Positions 16,358-27,939 of a stretch of 64,000 bases of DNA are shown piece by piece. Origin of the DNA: Prevotella sp. (lineage in GTDB: Bacteria; Bacteroidota; Bacteroidia; Bacteroidales; Bacteroidaceae). Under the pieces are notes generated by a model, which saw only the letters and a program-made list of their open reading frames with translations, had not been told where the DNA came from and ran no database searches. Made by a program: the position numbers and the translations under genes. Within the stretch, counting starts at the first letter, position 1. Each line of letters opens with the position of its first letter. Location: positions 1 to 64,000 of the forward strand of contig JAFTGB010000032.1 in NCBI GenBank assembly GCA_017458125.1. Direction: 5' to 3'.

Positions 16358-18130
16358 ATGATTGAACGTAAGAAGAATGCTTTTATCGTCTCTAAAGCTT
16401 TAGGTAACTTCGTATTCGCAGCGGTGCTGACAGCAGCTGCAACGCAACTGGCACACACCGGCGACTCCATGATTGTAGGCCACACCATAGGCCCTGACGC
16501 CGTGTCGGCCATCAACCTCGTGCTGCCCATGGTCGAGGTGCTGAACTGCATAGGGTTCCTCATTTGTTTCGGAGCCAATGCCATGTGCGCGCAAGCCATC
16601 GGCAGCGGCGACTTGGACAAGGTGGCCAGGACCTTCACTACCACCATCATAGCGGTAATGACGCTGGGACTGATGGTGTCGATAGGCATCTGGACGCTCA
16701 GCGACGAGATTGTCGACATACTGTCTGACGAGCCCAGGCTTGACCAGATGGCCTACGACTACCTGCGCACCTACTCTATTGGCGGCTGGCTACAGATGAT
16801 GTCCTACGGTCTGTGCCTCTTCGTAGCTACCGACGGACACCCCCGCATGGTGACTAAGGCCGTTGTGGGCGGAGCCGTGGCCAATATCGGCATCGACATC
16901 GTGTTCATCCTCATCTTAGGCATGGGTGTCGAGGGCGCTGCTTTGGGCTCACTGACCATGTTCTCCGTCAACATCCTCATACTGGCCTATTACCTCCGCA
17001 AGCCGGGCAGCTCTTATCGGCTGAAATGGCCGGGCAAGAGCGTCTTCAGCATCTTTGTCTCCAACATGAAGGAGGGGGCCCCCGTCACGCTGAGCAACTC
17101 GATGATGGCTGTCACCATCCTGCTGCTCAACCACATCGTGCTGAACTCCCTCGGGGCTGACGGACTGTTCCTGTGGTCGGTATGCCTGCAGATGCTGCTG
17201 CTCTCTTACGTCTTCGTCGACGGCGTCATCGAGTCGCTCTTTGCCGTGGGCGGCGTGATGGTGGGCGAACGCGACATGCGTGGCCTGCATTTGCTGGTGC
17301 ACCGCTCACTCATCATCATCGGAGCCGCTGTGGCGGTACTCATCGTCATCATGTATATTCCCGGACTCATAGCCCTGCTCTTTGGCGTCACTGACGCAGC
17401 CATGTCCATAGAGGTCGACCACGTACTGCGCATCTTCGCGCTGATGCTCATCCCATTTGCCACAACCCAGATACTGATGAACGCCTACCAACTGGTGGGC
17501 CACAACAAAATCAGCATCACCACAGCCACGGCACAGACCGTCCTCATGATTTTCATGGTATGGGCGTTTGCCGACATTGAGCACATCGAACTGTGGTGGG
17601 GCTTCGCCTGCGGCTGCTTCGCCGTGCTCATCATACAGCTGTTCTTCACCTATATTTTCAGCCGTCTCAACCATCAGGGTGTATCGTCGCTGACCATGAT
17701 ACCCCTGAAACTGAACAGCAGCACCTTCGACCACTCCGTCAGCTACAAGATGGAGGACGTCTACGAGGCGCTCCACGACATAGACCGCTTCCTCAAGTCC
17801 GTACCCGTCGACAGCGACACGCTGTTCCGCATCAACCTCTGCTGTGAGGAGCTGATGACCAACATCGCCGGATACTCCTCGGGCAAGGTCGTCCAACACT
17901 CCTTCGACGTGCACATCGACGTCAACCAAGACGAAGTGCTGGTCAGCCTGAAAGATGCCGGACGGCCTTTCGACCCCATTACGGCCGGCAAGATGAGCGA
18001 CAAGCACATTGGCGCCAAAGACTACGAACACCTGGGCCTGCGACTGGTGACGAACATTATACCCGACATCACCTACAAGTACATGTATGGTCAGAACACG
18101 GTATTCATTCACCTCAACAGAGCGAAATAA
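16358..18130 (+). CDS. MATE-family transporter fused to an RsbW-like ATPase domain
   Basis: Residues 1-450 or so are a 12-helix MATE/NorM-type exporter (two halves, each opening with a long amphipathic helix; GDSMIVGHTIGPDAVSAINLVLP). Residues about 457-590 are a GHKL ATPase domain of the anti-sigma-factor/serine kinase type. Its N box is CCEELMTNIAGYS, its G1 box DAGRPFDP and its G2 box HLGLRLVTNI. MATE proteins normally end near residue 450. The fused domain suggests either ATP-dependent gating or a membrane-tethered regulator; both are inference. I start at ATG 16358, the usual MATE N-terminus (MIERKKNAFI). Confidence 0.9.
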   Translation: MIERKKNAFIVSKALGNFVFAAVLTAAATQLAHTGDSMIVGHTIGPDAVSAINLVLPMVEVLNCIGFLICFGANAMCAQAIGSGDLDKVARTFTTTIIAVMTLGLMVSIGIWTLSDEIVDILSDEPRLDQMAYDYLRTYSIGGWLQMMSYGLCLFVATDGHPRMVTKAVVGGAVANIGIDIVFILILGMGVEGAALGSLTMFSVNILILAYYLRKPGSSYRLKWPGKSVFSIFVSNMKEGAPVTLSNSMMAVTILLLNHIVLNSLGADGLFLWSVCLQMLLLSYVFVDGVIESLFAVGGVMVGERDMRGLHLLVHRSLIIIGAAVAVLIVIMYIPGLIALLFGVTDAAMSIEVDHVLRIFALMLIPFATTQILMNAYQLVGHNKISITTATAQTVLMIFMVWAFADIEHIELWWGFACGCFAVLIIQLFFTYIFSRLNHQGVSSLTMIPLKLNSSTFDHSVSYKMEDVYEALHDIDRFLKSVPVDSDTLFRINLCCEELMTNIAGYSSGKVVQHSFDVHIDVNQDEVLVSLKDAGRPFDPITAGKMSDKHIGAKDYEHLGLRLVTNIIPDITYKYMYGQNTVFIHLNRAK

Positions 18131-18149
18131 GACACATTCAAACCGCAAT

Positions 18150-20642
<2,493 letters not shown>

Positions 20643-20659
20643 GAAATGAAAAATAAGAA

Positions 20660-21787
20660 ATGACTTTTGAACTGCAACATACCGACCCTTACAGCGACGC
20701 GCGAACAGGGCTGATAACCACCGACCACGGCCAGATCAGGACACCCATCTTCATGCCCGTGGGCACCTGCGGCACGGTGAAGGGCGTGCACTTCTCGGAA
20801 CTGCGCGAACAGGTAGGGGCACAGATTATCTTGGGCAACACCTACCACCTCTACCTGCGGCCGGGGCTCGACATCATGCGCAAGGCAGGAGGCTTGCACC
20901 GCTTTAACACATGGGACCGGCCCATACTGACCGACTCCGGCGGCTTTCAGGTATTCTCGCTGACGGGCATCCGCAAGCTGCGCGAGGAGGGCTGCGAGTT
21001 CCGCTCGCACATCGACGGCTCGAAACACATCTTCACACCAGAGAACGTCATGGACACCCAGCGTATCATCGGTGCCGACATCATGATGGCATTAGACGAG
21101 TGTCCGCCGGGCATTTCCGACTACCAGTATGCCAAGAAGTCGTTAGGACTGACACACCGCTGGCTCGACCGCTGCATCAGGCGATTTCAGGAGACGGAGC
21201 CGCTCTACGGCCACCGCCAGAGCCTCTTCCCTATTGTGCAAGGCTGCACCTACAAGGACCTGCGGCAGGAGTCAGCGAAGTACGTGGCCGACAAAGGTGC
21301 TGACGGCAACGCCATCGGCGGACTGGCCGTGGGCGAGCCTACCGAGGTGATGTACGACATGATAGAGGTGGTCAACGCCATCCTGCCCAAAGACCGTCCC
21401 CGCTATCTGATGGGTGTGGGCACGCCGCAGAACCTGTTAGAGGCCATCGAGCGCGGTGTCGACATGTTCGACTGTGTCATGCCCACGCGCAACGGACGCA
21501 ACGCCATGCTCTTCACCTACGAGGGCACCATGAACATGCGCAACCAGAAGTGGCAGGACGACTTCTCGCCCATCGACCCCGACGGCTGTGCCATCGACCG
21601 TCTGCACTCCAAGGCCTATCTGCACCACCTGTTCAAGGCGCAGGAGCTGCTGGCCATGCAGATAGCCTCCATCCACAACCTGGCTTTCTACCTGCGGTTA
21701 GTCACCGATGCCCGCCAGCACATCGAGCAAGGCGACTTCACGCAATGGAAGCGCACCGTTATTGACAACTTAGGACGCAGAAGATGA
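20660..21787 (+). CDS. tgt: tRNA-guanine transglycosylase (Zn ligands largely missing)
   Basis: TGT exchanges G34 of GUN-anticodon tRNAs for preQ1, on the way to queuosine. The protein (375 aa) has PILTDSGGFQVFSL with the general acid/base Asp, and MFDCVMPTRNGRNAM with the nucleophile Asp. The canonical zinc site CxCxxC...H is reduced here to DPDGCAIDRLHSKAYLHHLF, with a single Cys. I believe other Bacteroidota TGTs share this loss, but that is from memory. The stop overlaps the next ATG by 4 bp. Confidence 0.95.
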   Translation: MTFELQHTDPYSDARTGLITTDHGQIRTPIFMPVGTCGTVKGVHFSELREQVGAQIILGNTYHLYLRPGLDIMRKAGGLHRFNTWDRPILTDSGGFQVFSLTGIRKLREEGCEFRSHIDGSKHIFTPENVMDTQRIIGADIMMALDECPPGISDYQYAKKSLGLTHRWLDRCIRRFQETEPLYGHRQSLFPIVQGCTYKDLRQESAKYVADKGADGNAIGGLAVGEPTEVMYDMIEVVNAILPKDRPRYLMGVGTPQNLLEAIERGVDMFDCVMPTRNGRNAMLFTYEGTMNMRNQKWQDDFSPIDPDGCAIDRLHSKAYLHHLFKAQELLAMQIASIHNLAFYLRLVTDARQHIEQGDFTQWKRTVIDNLGRRR

Positions 21788-23001
21788 AGATGAAGCTCAA
21801 AAAGTTTAGGATGCCCAGAAGGGCCAGGCTGTTCGCGGGCAAGGTCAAGCGCCTGTGGAAGCGGCTGCCGTGGCATCGGCTGGCATGGATGAAGCGGCTG
21901 AACCCTTTCCGGCATGTCAAGCGCATGGACTGGTACATCATCAAGAAGTTCATCGGAACCTACATCTACTCCATACTCCTCATCATCAGCATCAGCATCG
22001 TCTTCGACGTCAACGAGAACCTGGCCAAGTTCACCAACTACCACGCACCGCTGCGCGCCATCGTCTTCGACTACTACGCCAACTTCGTGCCCTACTTTGC
22101 CAACCTGTTCTCGCCGCTGTTCGTCTTCATTGCCGTCATCTTCTTCACCTCCAAGCTGGCTGGCAACTCCGAAATCATCGCCATGCTGGCCTGCGGCATG
22201 TCGTTCAAGCGGCTGCTCAGGCCCTACCTCATCTCGGCAGCGCTCATCGCCACGCTCAACTTCTTCCTCGGAGCCTACATCATACCGCGAGGCACCGTGG
22301 TACGCCACGACTTTGAGTCGCTCTACAAGAACAACCAGAAGAACACGTCGGCGTCGAACATCCAGCTGATGGTCGACCGTGGTGTGGTGGCCTACATGTC
22401 GCAGTACGACGACATCCGCAAGACGGGCTACGGCTTCGCCCTCTACAAGTTTGAGAACAAGAAGATGGTGTCGCAGATGAACGCCTCGGTCATCCAGTAC
22501 GACACCATAGCCGAGGAGCGCTACCACTGGAAGGCCCGCAACTACAAAATACGCACGCTGAAGGGCATGCGCGAACAAATCGAGACGGGCAACGAGATAG
22601 ACACGCTCATACAGATGGAACCCATGGACCTGGTGTTCTCCAAGGGACAGCAGGAGACGTTCACCTCACCCGAACTGCTGCGCTACATCTCGAAACAGCA
22701 GGAGCGCGGCTCAAGCAATGTCGTGCAGTACGAGGTGGAGTACCACAAGCGCATAGCCTCCTCGTTTGCCTCCTTCATCCTTACCATCATCGGCGTCAGC
22801 CTCTCCTCGCGCAAGCGCAAGGGCGGCATGGGTCTCTATTTAGGCATCGGCCTGGGCCTGTCGTTTGCCTACATCCTGCTGCAGACCATCTCGGCCACCT
22901 TCGCCATCAATGCGGGCACGCCACCCATGCTGGCAGCCTGGATTCCCAATATTCTCTACGCCTTCATCGCCTACTTCTGCTACAAACAAGCACCGAACTG
23001 A
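21784..23001 (+). CDS. LptF/LptG-family permease of the LPS transporter
   Basis: A 405-residue YjgP/YjgQ-type membrane protein. It has three N-terminal helices (from WYIIKKFIGTYIYSILLIIS), a periplasmic beta-rich domain in the middle, and three C-terminal helices (SFASFILTIIGVSLSSRKRKGGMGLYLGIGLGL). Such permeases pair with the ATPase LptB to extract lipopolysaccharide from the inner membrane. The N-terminus carries a long Arg/Lys-rich stretch (about 1-40) before the first helix. It is translationally coupled to tgt. LptF and LptG cannot be told apart by eye. Confidence 0.92.
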   Translation: MKMKLKKFRMPRRARLFAGKVKRLWKRLPWHRLAWMKRLNPFRHVKRMDWYIIKKFIGTYIYSILLIISISIVFDVNENLAKFTNYHAPLRAIVFDYYANFVPYFANLFSPLFVFIAVIFFTSKLAGNSEIIAMLACGMSFKRLLRPYLISAALIATLNFFLGAYIIPRGTVVRHDFESLYKNNQKNTSASNIQLMVDRGVVAYMSQYDDIRKTGYGFALYKFENKKMVSQMNASVIQYDTIAEERYHWKARNYKIRTLKGMREQIETGNEIDTLIQMEPMDLVFSKGQQETFTSPELLRYISKQQERGSSNVVQYEVEYHKRIASSFASFILTIIGVSLSSRKRKGGMGLYLGIGLGLSFAYILLQTISATFAINAGTPPMLAAWIPNILYAFIAYFCYKQAPN

Positions 23002-23038
23002 TTTACTATTTGACGATTTACCATTTACGATTTAAAAG

Positions 23039-24343
<1,305 letters not shown>

Positions 24344-24372
24344 AACAGTGTAGTTGCGCGTTAATAGTTGTG

Positions 24373-26796
24373 ATGATAGTACGAAAAAGCATCCTGTCGC
24401 TCCTGCTGACGCTGGTGGCCGTGGCCGCTGGCGCGCAGTCGTTTACGCTGACGGGAAAGGTGAGCGACGAGGATGGCAACGCCATTGAACTGGCCACGGT
24501 GAGCTGTCTGGAACAGGGCGCGGTGACCATGGCCAACCTGAAAGGCGAGTTCTCGCTGAAGCTGCAGTCGCGCGACTCGGTGGTGGTGAAATTCTCGATG
24601 GTGGGCTACCAGACCCGTTCGCGCGTGCTACGCAAGCCGAAGGGCAACCAGCGGCTGCTCATCACGCTGCACCCCATGAAGGCCTTGGACGAGGTGGTGG
24701 TGACCGAGCGTCGCCGCCAGACCACGGGCACCGAGGAGCTGGACGTCAAGAACATCAGGCAGACACCGTCGACCACAGGCAATGCCGTCGAGGAGATGAT
24801 TCAGCAGCAGGCCGGTGTGTCGAGCCACAACGAGCTGTCGAGCCAGTACAACGTGCGTGGCGGTTCGTTTGACGAGAACTCCGTATATATAAATAATGTG
24901 GAGGTGTACCGTCCGCTGCTCATCCGTAGCGGACAGCAGGAGGGTCTGAGCGTCATCAACTCGGACATGGTGGAGCGCGTGGCTTTCTCCAGCGGCGGCT
25001 TCGAGGCCAAGTACGGCGACAAGATGTCCAGTGCCCTCGACATCCAGTACCGCAAGCCCACACGCTGGGAGGGTACGCTGCAAGCCTCGCTCTTAGGAGC
25101 CAGCGCCTTCCTGGGCTATGGCGACAAGAAGTTCACCATGAGCCACGGCCTGCGCTACAAGACCAACCGCTACCTCTTAGGGTCGTTAGAGACCAAAGGC
25201 GAGTACCGTCCGAACTTCCTGGACTACCAGACCTACATCACCTACCAGCCCAACGAGCGGTGGTCGCTGGATTTCATCGGCAACATCTCGGAGAACCACT
25301 ACAACTTCAAACCGTCGGACCGTGAGACGTCGTTCGGCACCATGCAGAACGTCAAGTCGTTCAAGGTCTACTTCGACGGTCAGGAGAAGGACATCTTCCG
25401 CACCTTCTTCGGCACCTTCAGGCTGAGCCGCATCTTCTCGCCCCGGACGCGTGTGACATTGTTAGGCTCGGCTTTCCATACCAAGGAACAGGAGACCTAC
25501 GACATTCAGGGACAGTACTGGCTCGACGACGCCAAGACACAGGAGCAGCTGGGTGTGGGCACCTACATGGAGCATGCCCGCAACTACCTGACGGCCGACG
25601 TGCAGAGCGTAAAGCTGATGCTGAACCACAAGAGCCGCAAGCACGACTGGGAGATGGGAGCCACCATGAAGTGGGAACGCATAGAGGAGAACGCCCGCGA
25701 GTACGAGATGCGCGACTCCTCAGGCTACAGCATACCCCATCAGGCCGACCGTCTGGACCTCATCTATTCGCTACGGTCGCAGAACCGCATCACGTCACGA
25801 CGCATCGAGGCCTACATTCAGGACACCTACCGCTTCCAGAGCGGCGGCGGTGCCGCCGGTGACGACGCTCCCGACGACGACGGAGGCGCTGCCGCCGAGC
25901 CTACGCTGTGGACGCTGAACTACGGCGTAAGACTGGCTAACTGGTCGTGGAACAAGGAGACCATCGTGTCGCCACGCGTGTCGTTAGCCATGATACCGGG
26001 GTGGAACCAGGACATGACGTTCCGCCTGTCGACGGGACTCTACTATCAGGCCCCATTCTACAAGGAGATGCGCGACACGTCGACCGTCAACGGACAGACC
26101 ATTGTGACGCTGAACCGCAAAATCAAGTCGCAGCGCAGCCTGCATGTCGTCGGTGCCTTCGACTACCGGTTCCGCCTGGCCAACCGTCCGTTCCGGTTCT
26201 CAGCCGAAGCGTACTTCAAACTCATGGGCAACCTCATCCCCTATAATGTGCAGAACATGAAGGTGGTGTACTACGGCGAGAACAAGGCCAAGGGCCACGC
26301 CTTCGGACTGGACCTGAAGCTGTTCGGCGAGTTCGTGCCCGGCACCGACTCGTGGCTCACGCTGTCTGTGATGTCGACACGCCAGACCATCAACGGCATC
26401 AGCGTGCCACTGCCCACCGACCAGCGATGGGGCGTCAACCTGCACTTCACCGACTACTTCCCTGGCACCGAGCGCTGGAAGATGACGCTGCGCTTAGCCT
26501 TTGCCGACGGACTGCCCTTCGGTGCACCCCACCGCGGACTGGAGTTCCAGCAGTTCCGCGCACCGGCCTACAAGCGTGCCGACATCGGACTGTCGTACCT
26601 GCTCGTGGGCAACCCCGCCGTCAAGTCGTCGTTCCGAAAGCCCCGCGTATGGCTCGGTGTCGACGGTCTGAACATCTTCGGCATCTCCAATGTCAACAGC
26701 TACTACTGGGTCACCGACGTCACCTCGCAGCAGTATGCCGTGCCCAACTACCTGACAGGACGGCAAATCAACGGCAAAGTCATCGTGGAGTTTTAA
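24373..26796 (+). CDS. TonB-dependent outer membrane receptor with carboxypeptidase-like N-terminal domain
   Basis: The protein (807 aa) has a signal peptide (MIVRKSILSLLLTLVAVAAGAQ), a CarboxypepD_reg-like beta domain (FTLTGKVSDEDGNAIELATV...), and a plug with the signature NVRGGSFDENSVYINNVEVYR. A 22-strand-type barrel ends in an aromatic-rich C-terminus (VIVEF). There is no SusD partner beside it, so it is not a classic polysaccharide-utilisation pair. Two acidic Gly/Ala stretches near residue 500 (GGGAAGDDAPDDDGGAA) look like an extended surface loop. The substrate is unknown. Confidence 0.93.
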   Translation: MIVRKSILSLLLTLVAVAAGAQSFTLTGKVSDEDGNAIELATVSCLEQGAVTMANLKGEFSLKLQSRDSVVVKFSMVGYQTRSRVLRKPKGNQRLLITLHPMKALDEVVVTERRRQTTGTEELDVKNIRQTPSTTGNAVEEMIQQQAGVSSHNELSSQYNVRGGSFDENSVYINNVEVYRPLLIRSGQQEGLSVINSDMVERVAFSSGGFEAKYGDKMSSALDIQYRKPTRWEGTLQASLLGASAFLGYGDKKFTMSHGLRYKTNRYLLGSLETKGEYRPNFLDYQTYITYQPNERWSLDFIGNISENHYNFKPSDRETSFGTMQNVKSFKVYFDGQEKDIFRTFFGTFRLSRIFSPRTRVTLLGSAFHTKEQETYDIQGQYWLDDAKTQEQLGVGTYMEHARNYLTADVQSVKLMLNHKSRKHDWEMGATMKWERIEENAREYEMRDSSGYSIPHQADRLDLIYSLRSQNRITSRRIEAYIQDTYRFQSGGGAAGDDAPDDDGGAAAEPTLWTLNYGVRLANWSWNKETIVSPRVSLAMIPGWNQDMTFRLSTGLYYQAPFYKEMRDTSTVNGQTIVTLNRKIKSQRSLHVVGAFDYRFRLANRPFRFSAEAYFKLMGNLIPYNVQNMKVVYYGENKAKGHAFGLDLKLFGEFVPGTDSWLTLSVMSTRQTINGISVPLPTDQRWGVNLHFTDYFPGTERWKMTLRLAFADGLPFGAPHRGLEFQQFRAPAYKRADIGLSYLLVGNPAVKSSFRKPRVWLGVDGLNIFGISNVNSYYWVTDVTSQQYAVPNYLTGRQINGKVIVEF

Positions 26797-26845
26797 TAAT
26801 GCTTAATTATTTAATCTTTAGTCCGTAATCTTTAATTTTTCTTCG

Positions 26846-26853
26846 TACCTTTG
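26846..26853 (+). promoter_or_regulatory. -7 element of the methylmalonyl-CoA operon
   Basis: TACCTTTG, 35 nt before ATG 26889; I see no clear -33 element. Confidence 0.6.
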
Positions 26854-26888
26854 CGCAATATTTATACAACTAATATTTGGCAAACATT

Positions 26889-27299
26889 ATGAAGATTTCT
26901 CACATTGAGCATCTGGGCATTGCCGTCCAGAGCATCGAAGAGAGCCTGCCGTTCTTCACGGACGTGCTGGGTTTGGAGTGCTATGCAACCGAGGTCGTCG
27001 AGGACCAGAAAGTAAAGACCGCCTTCCTGCGCTGCGGCGAAGTGAAGCTGGAGCTCTTAGAGCCGACAAGCCCCGAGAGCACCATCCAGAAGTGGATAGA
27101 CAAAGGCAACAAGGGCGTCCACCACGTAGCCTTCTGCATTGAGGACGGTGTGGCCAACGCACTGGCCGAAGTCAGCGACAAGGGCGTGCGCCTCATCGAC
27201 CAGCAGCCGCGCCGCGGTGCCGAGGGCCTCAACATCGCCTTCCTGCACCCCAAGTCCACCGCCGGCGTGCTGACCGAACTGTGCGAACACCCGGAGTAA
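26889..27299 (+). CDS. mce: Methylmalonyl-CoA epimerase
   Basis: A 136-residue protein of the vicinal oxygen chelate fold, beginning ISHIEHLGIAVQSIEESLPF, with metal ligands in IEHLGIAV, VKLELLEP, VHHVAFCIED and a C-terminal Glu in LTELCE. It interconverts (R)- and (S)-methylmalonyl-CoA in the succinate-propionate pathway. I start at ATG 26889 rather than the TTG four codons upstream. The carboxyltransferase, which normally follows directly in Bacteroidota, is separated by the inserted four-helix gene. Confidence 0.95.
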   Translation: MKISHIEHLGIAVQSIEESLPFFTDVLGLECYATEVVEDQKVKTAFLRCGEVKLELLEPTSPESTIQKWIDKGNKGVHHVAFCIEDGVANALAEVSDKGVRLIDQQPRRGAEGLNIAFLHPKSTAGVLTELCEHPE

Positions 27300-27329
27300 T
27301 TTACGATTTTACTATTGGACTATTTCACC

Positions 27330-27345
27330 ATTTCACTATTGCTGT
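27330..27345. repeat. Left 16-bp inverted repeat flanking the four-helix gene
   Basis: ATTTCACTATTGCTGT, the exact reverse complement of 27702-27717. The two copies enclose 356 bp that consist of almost nothing but the four-helix gene. Confidence 0.6.
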
Positions 27346-27349
27346 CCCC

Positions 27350-27727
27350 ATGACTGAGGAAGAATTAAAAGCACGATTCAAGCTGTTCTCCATACGAGTC
27401 ATCGCTTTAGTGGACAATATGCCCAACACCATATCAGGAAAGGCTATAGCAAACCAAATAGTGCGCTCAGGAACCTCACCAGCAGCAAACTATCGGGCAG
27501 CATGCATTGGAAAGTCTAACAAAGATTTTCTGAACAAGCTGAAGATGGTGGAAGAGGAATTAGATGAAACTTCACATTGGCTGGAAATCATCATGGAAAC
27601 GGAGATGCTGCCGGAGAATAGAGTAAAACCGCTATACTCTGAATGCATTGCCTTGCTGAAAATCATTATCAGTTCAATTGTTTCCACAAGAAAGTATATT
27701 AACAGCAATAGTGAAATAGTAAAATAG
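27350..27727 (+). CDS. Four-helix-bundle protein (23S rRNA intervening-sequence / S23-like)
   Basis: A 125-residue all-alpha protein with the family pattern FKLFSIRVIALVDNMPNT...IANQIVRSGTSPAANYRAACIGKSNKDFLNKLKMVEEELDETSHWLEII. Relatives are encoded in intervening sequences of 23S rRNA and elsewhere as lone genes; the molecular role is not established. The gene is AT-richer than its neighbours, lies inside the mce-mmdA operon and is enclosed by 16-bp inverted repeats, so it looks inserted. Its last codons lie in the right-hand repeat. Confidence 0.85.
   Translation: MTEEELKARFKLFSIRVIALVDNMPNTISGKAIANQIVRSGTSPAANYRAACIGKSNKDFLNKLKMVEEELDETSHWLEIIMETEMLPENRVKPLYSECIALLKIIISSIVSTRKYINSNSEIVK
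27702..27717. repeat. Right 16-bp inverted repeat flanking the four-helix gene
   Basis: ACAGCAATAGTGAAAT pairs perfectly with 27330-27345. It runs into the 24-bp tandem array, whose words also resemble the left flank in inverted orientation. Confidence 0.6.
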
Positions 27728-27734
27728 TAAAATC

Positions 27735-27918
27735 GTGAAATAGTAAAATCGTCAAATGGTGAAATAGTAAAATCGTCAAATGGTGAAATAGTAAAATCAT
27801 CAAATGGTGAAATAGTAAAATCGTCAAATGGTGAAATAGTAAAATCATCAAATGGTGAAATAGTAAAATCATCAAATGGTGAAATAGTAAAATCGTCAAA
27901 TGGTGAAATAGTAAAATA
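27735..27918. repeat. 24-bp tandem repeat array, seven full copies plus degenerate ends
   Basis: Units of 24 bp (GTGAAATAGTAAAATC, then G or A, then TCAAATG) start at 27735, 27759, 27783, 27807, 27831, 27855 and 27879, with a degenerate eighth. The only variable base among full copies is G/A at position 17 (G,G,A,G,A,A,G). No frame shows a plausible protein: the minus strand reads as an 8-residue repeat without gene character. The array ends about 20 bp before the mmdA ATG. Confidence 0.92.
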
Positions 27919-27939
27919 GTGAAATAGTGAAATAAAAAC

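Noticed and set aside
16228-16719. N-terminal extension of trmN6
   Set aside because: It overlaps the MATE gene on the other strand, and promoter plus family start both fix ATG 16227.
24373-26796. SusC/SusD polysaccharide-utilisation pair
   Set aside because: No SusD-like lipoprotein lies next to the receptor.
27350-27727. Accessory protein of a diversity-generating retroelement (Avd is also a four-helix bundle)
   Set aside because: No reverse transcriptase or template/variable repeat pair is in the window.
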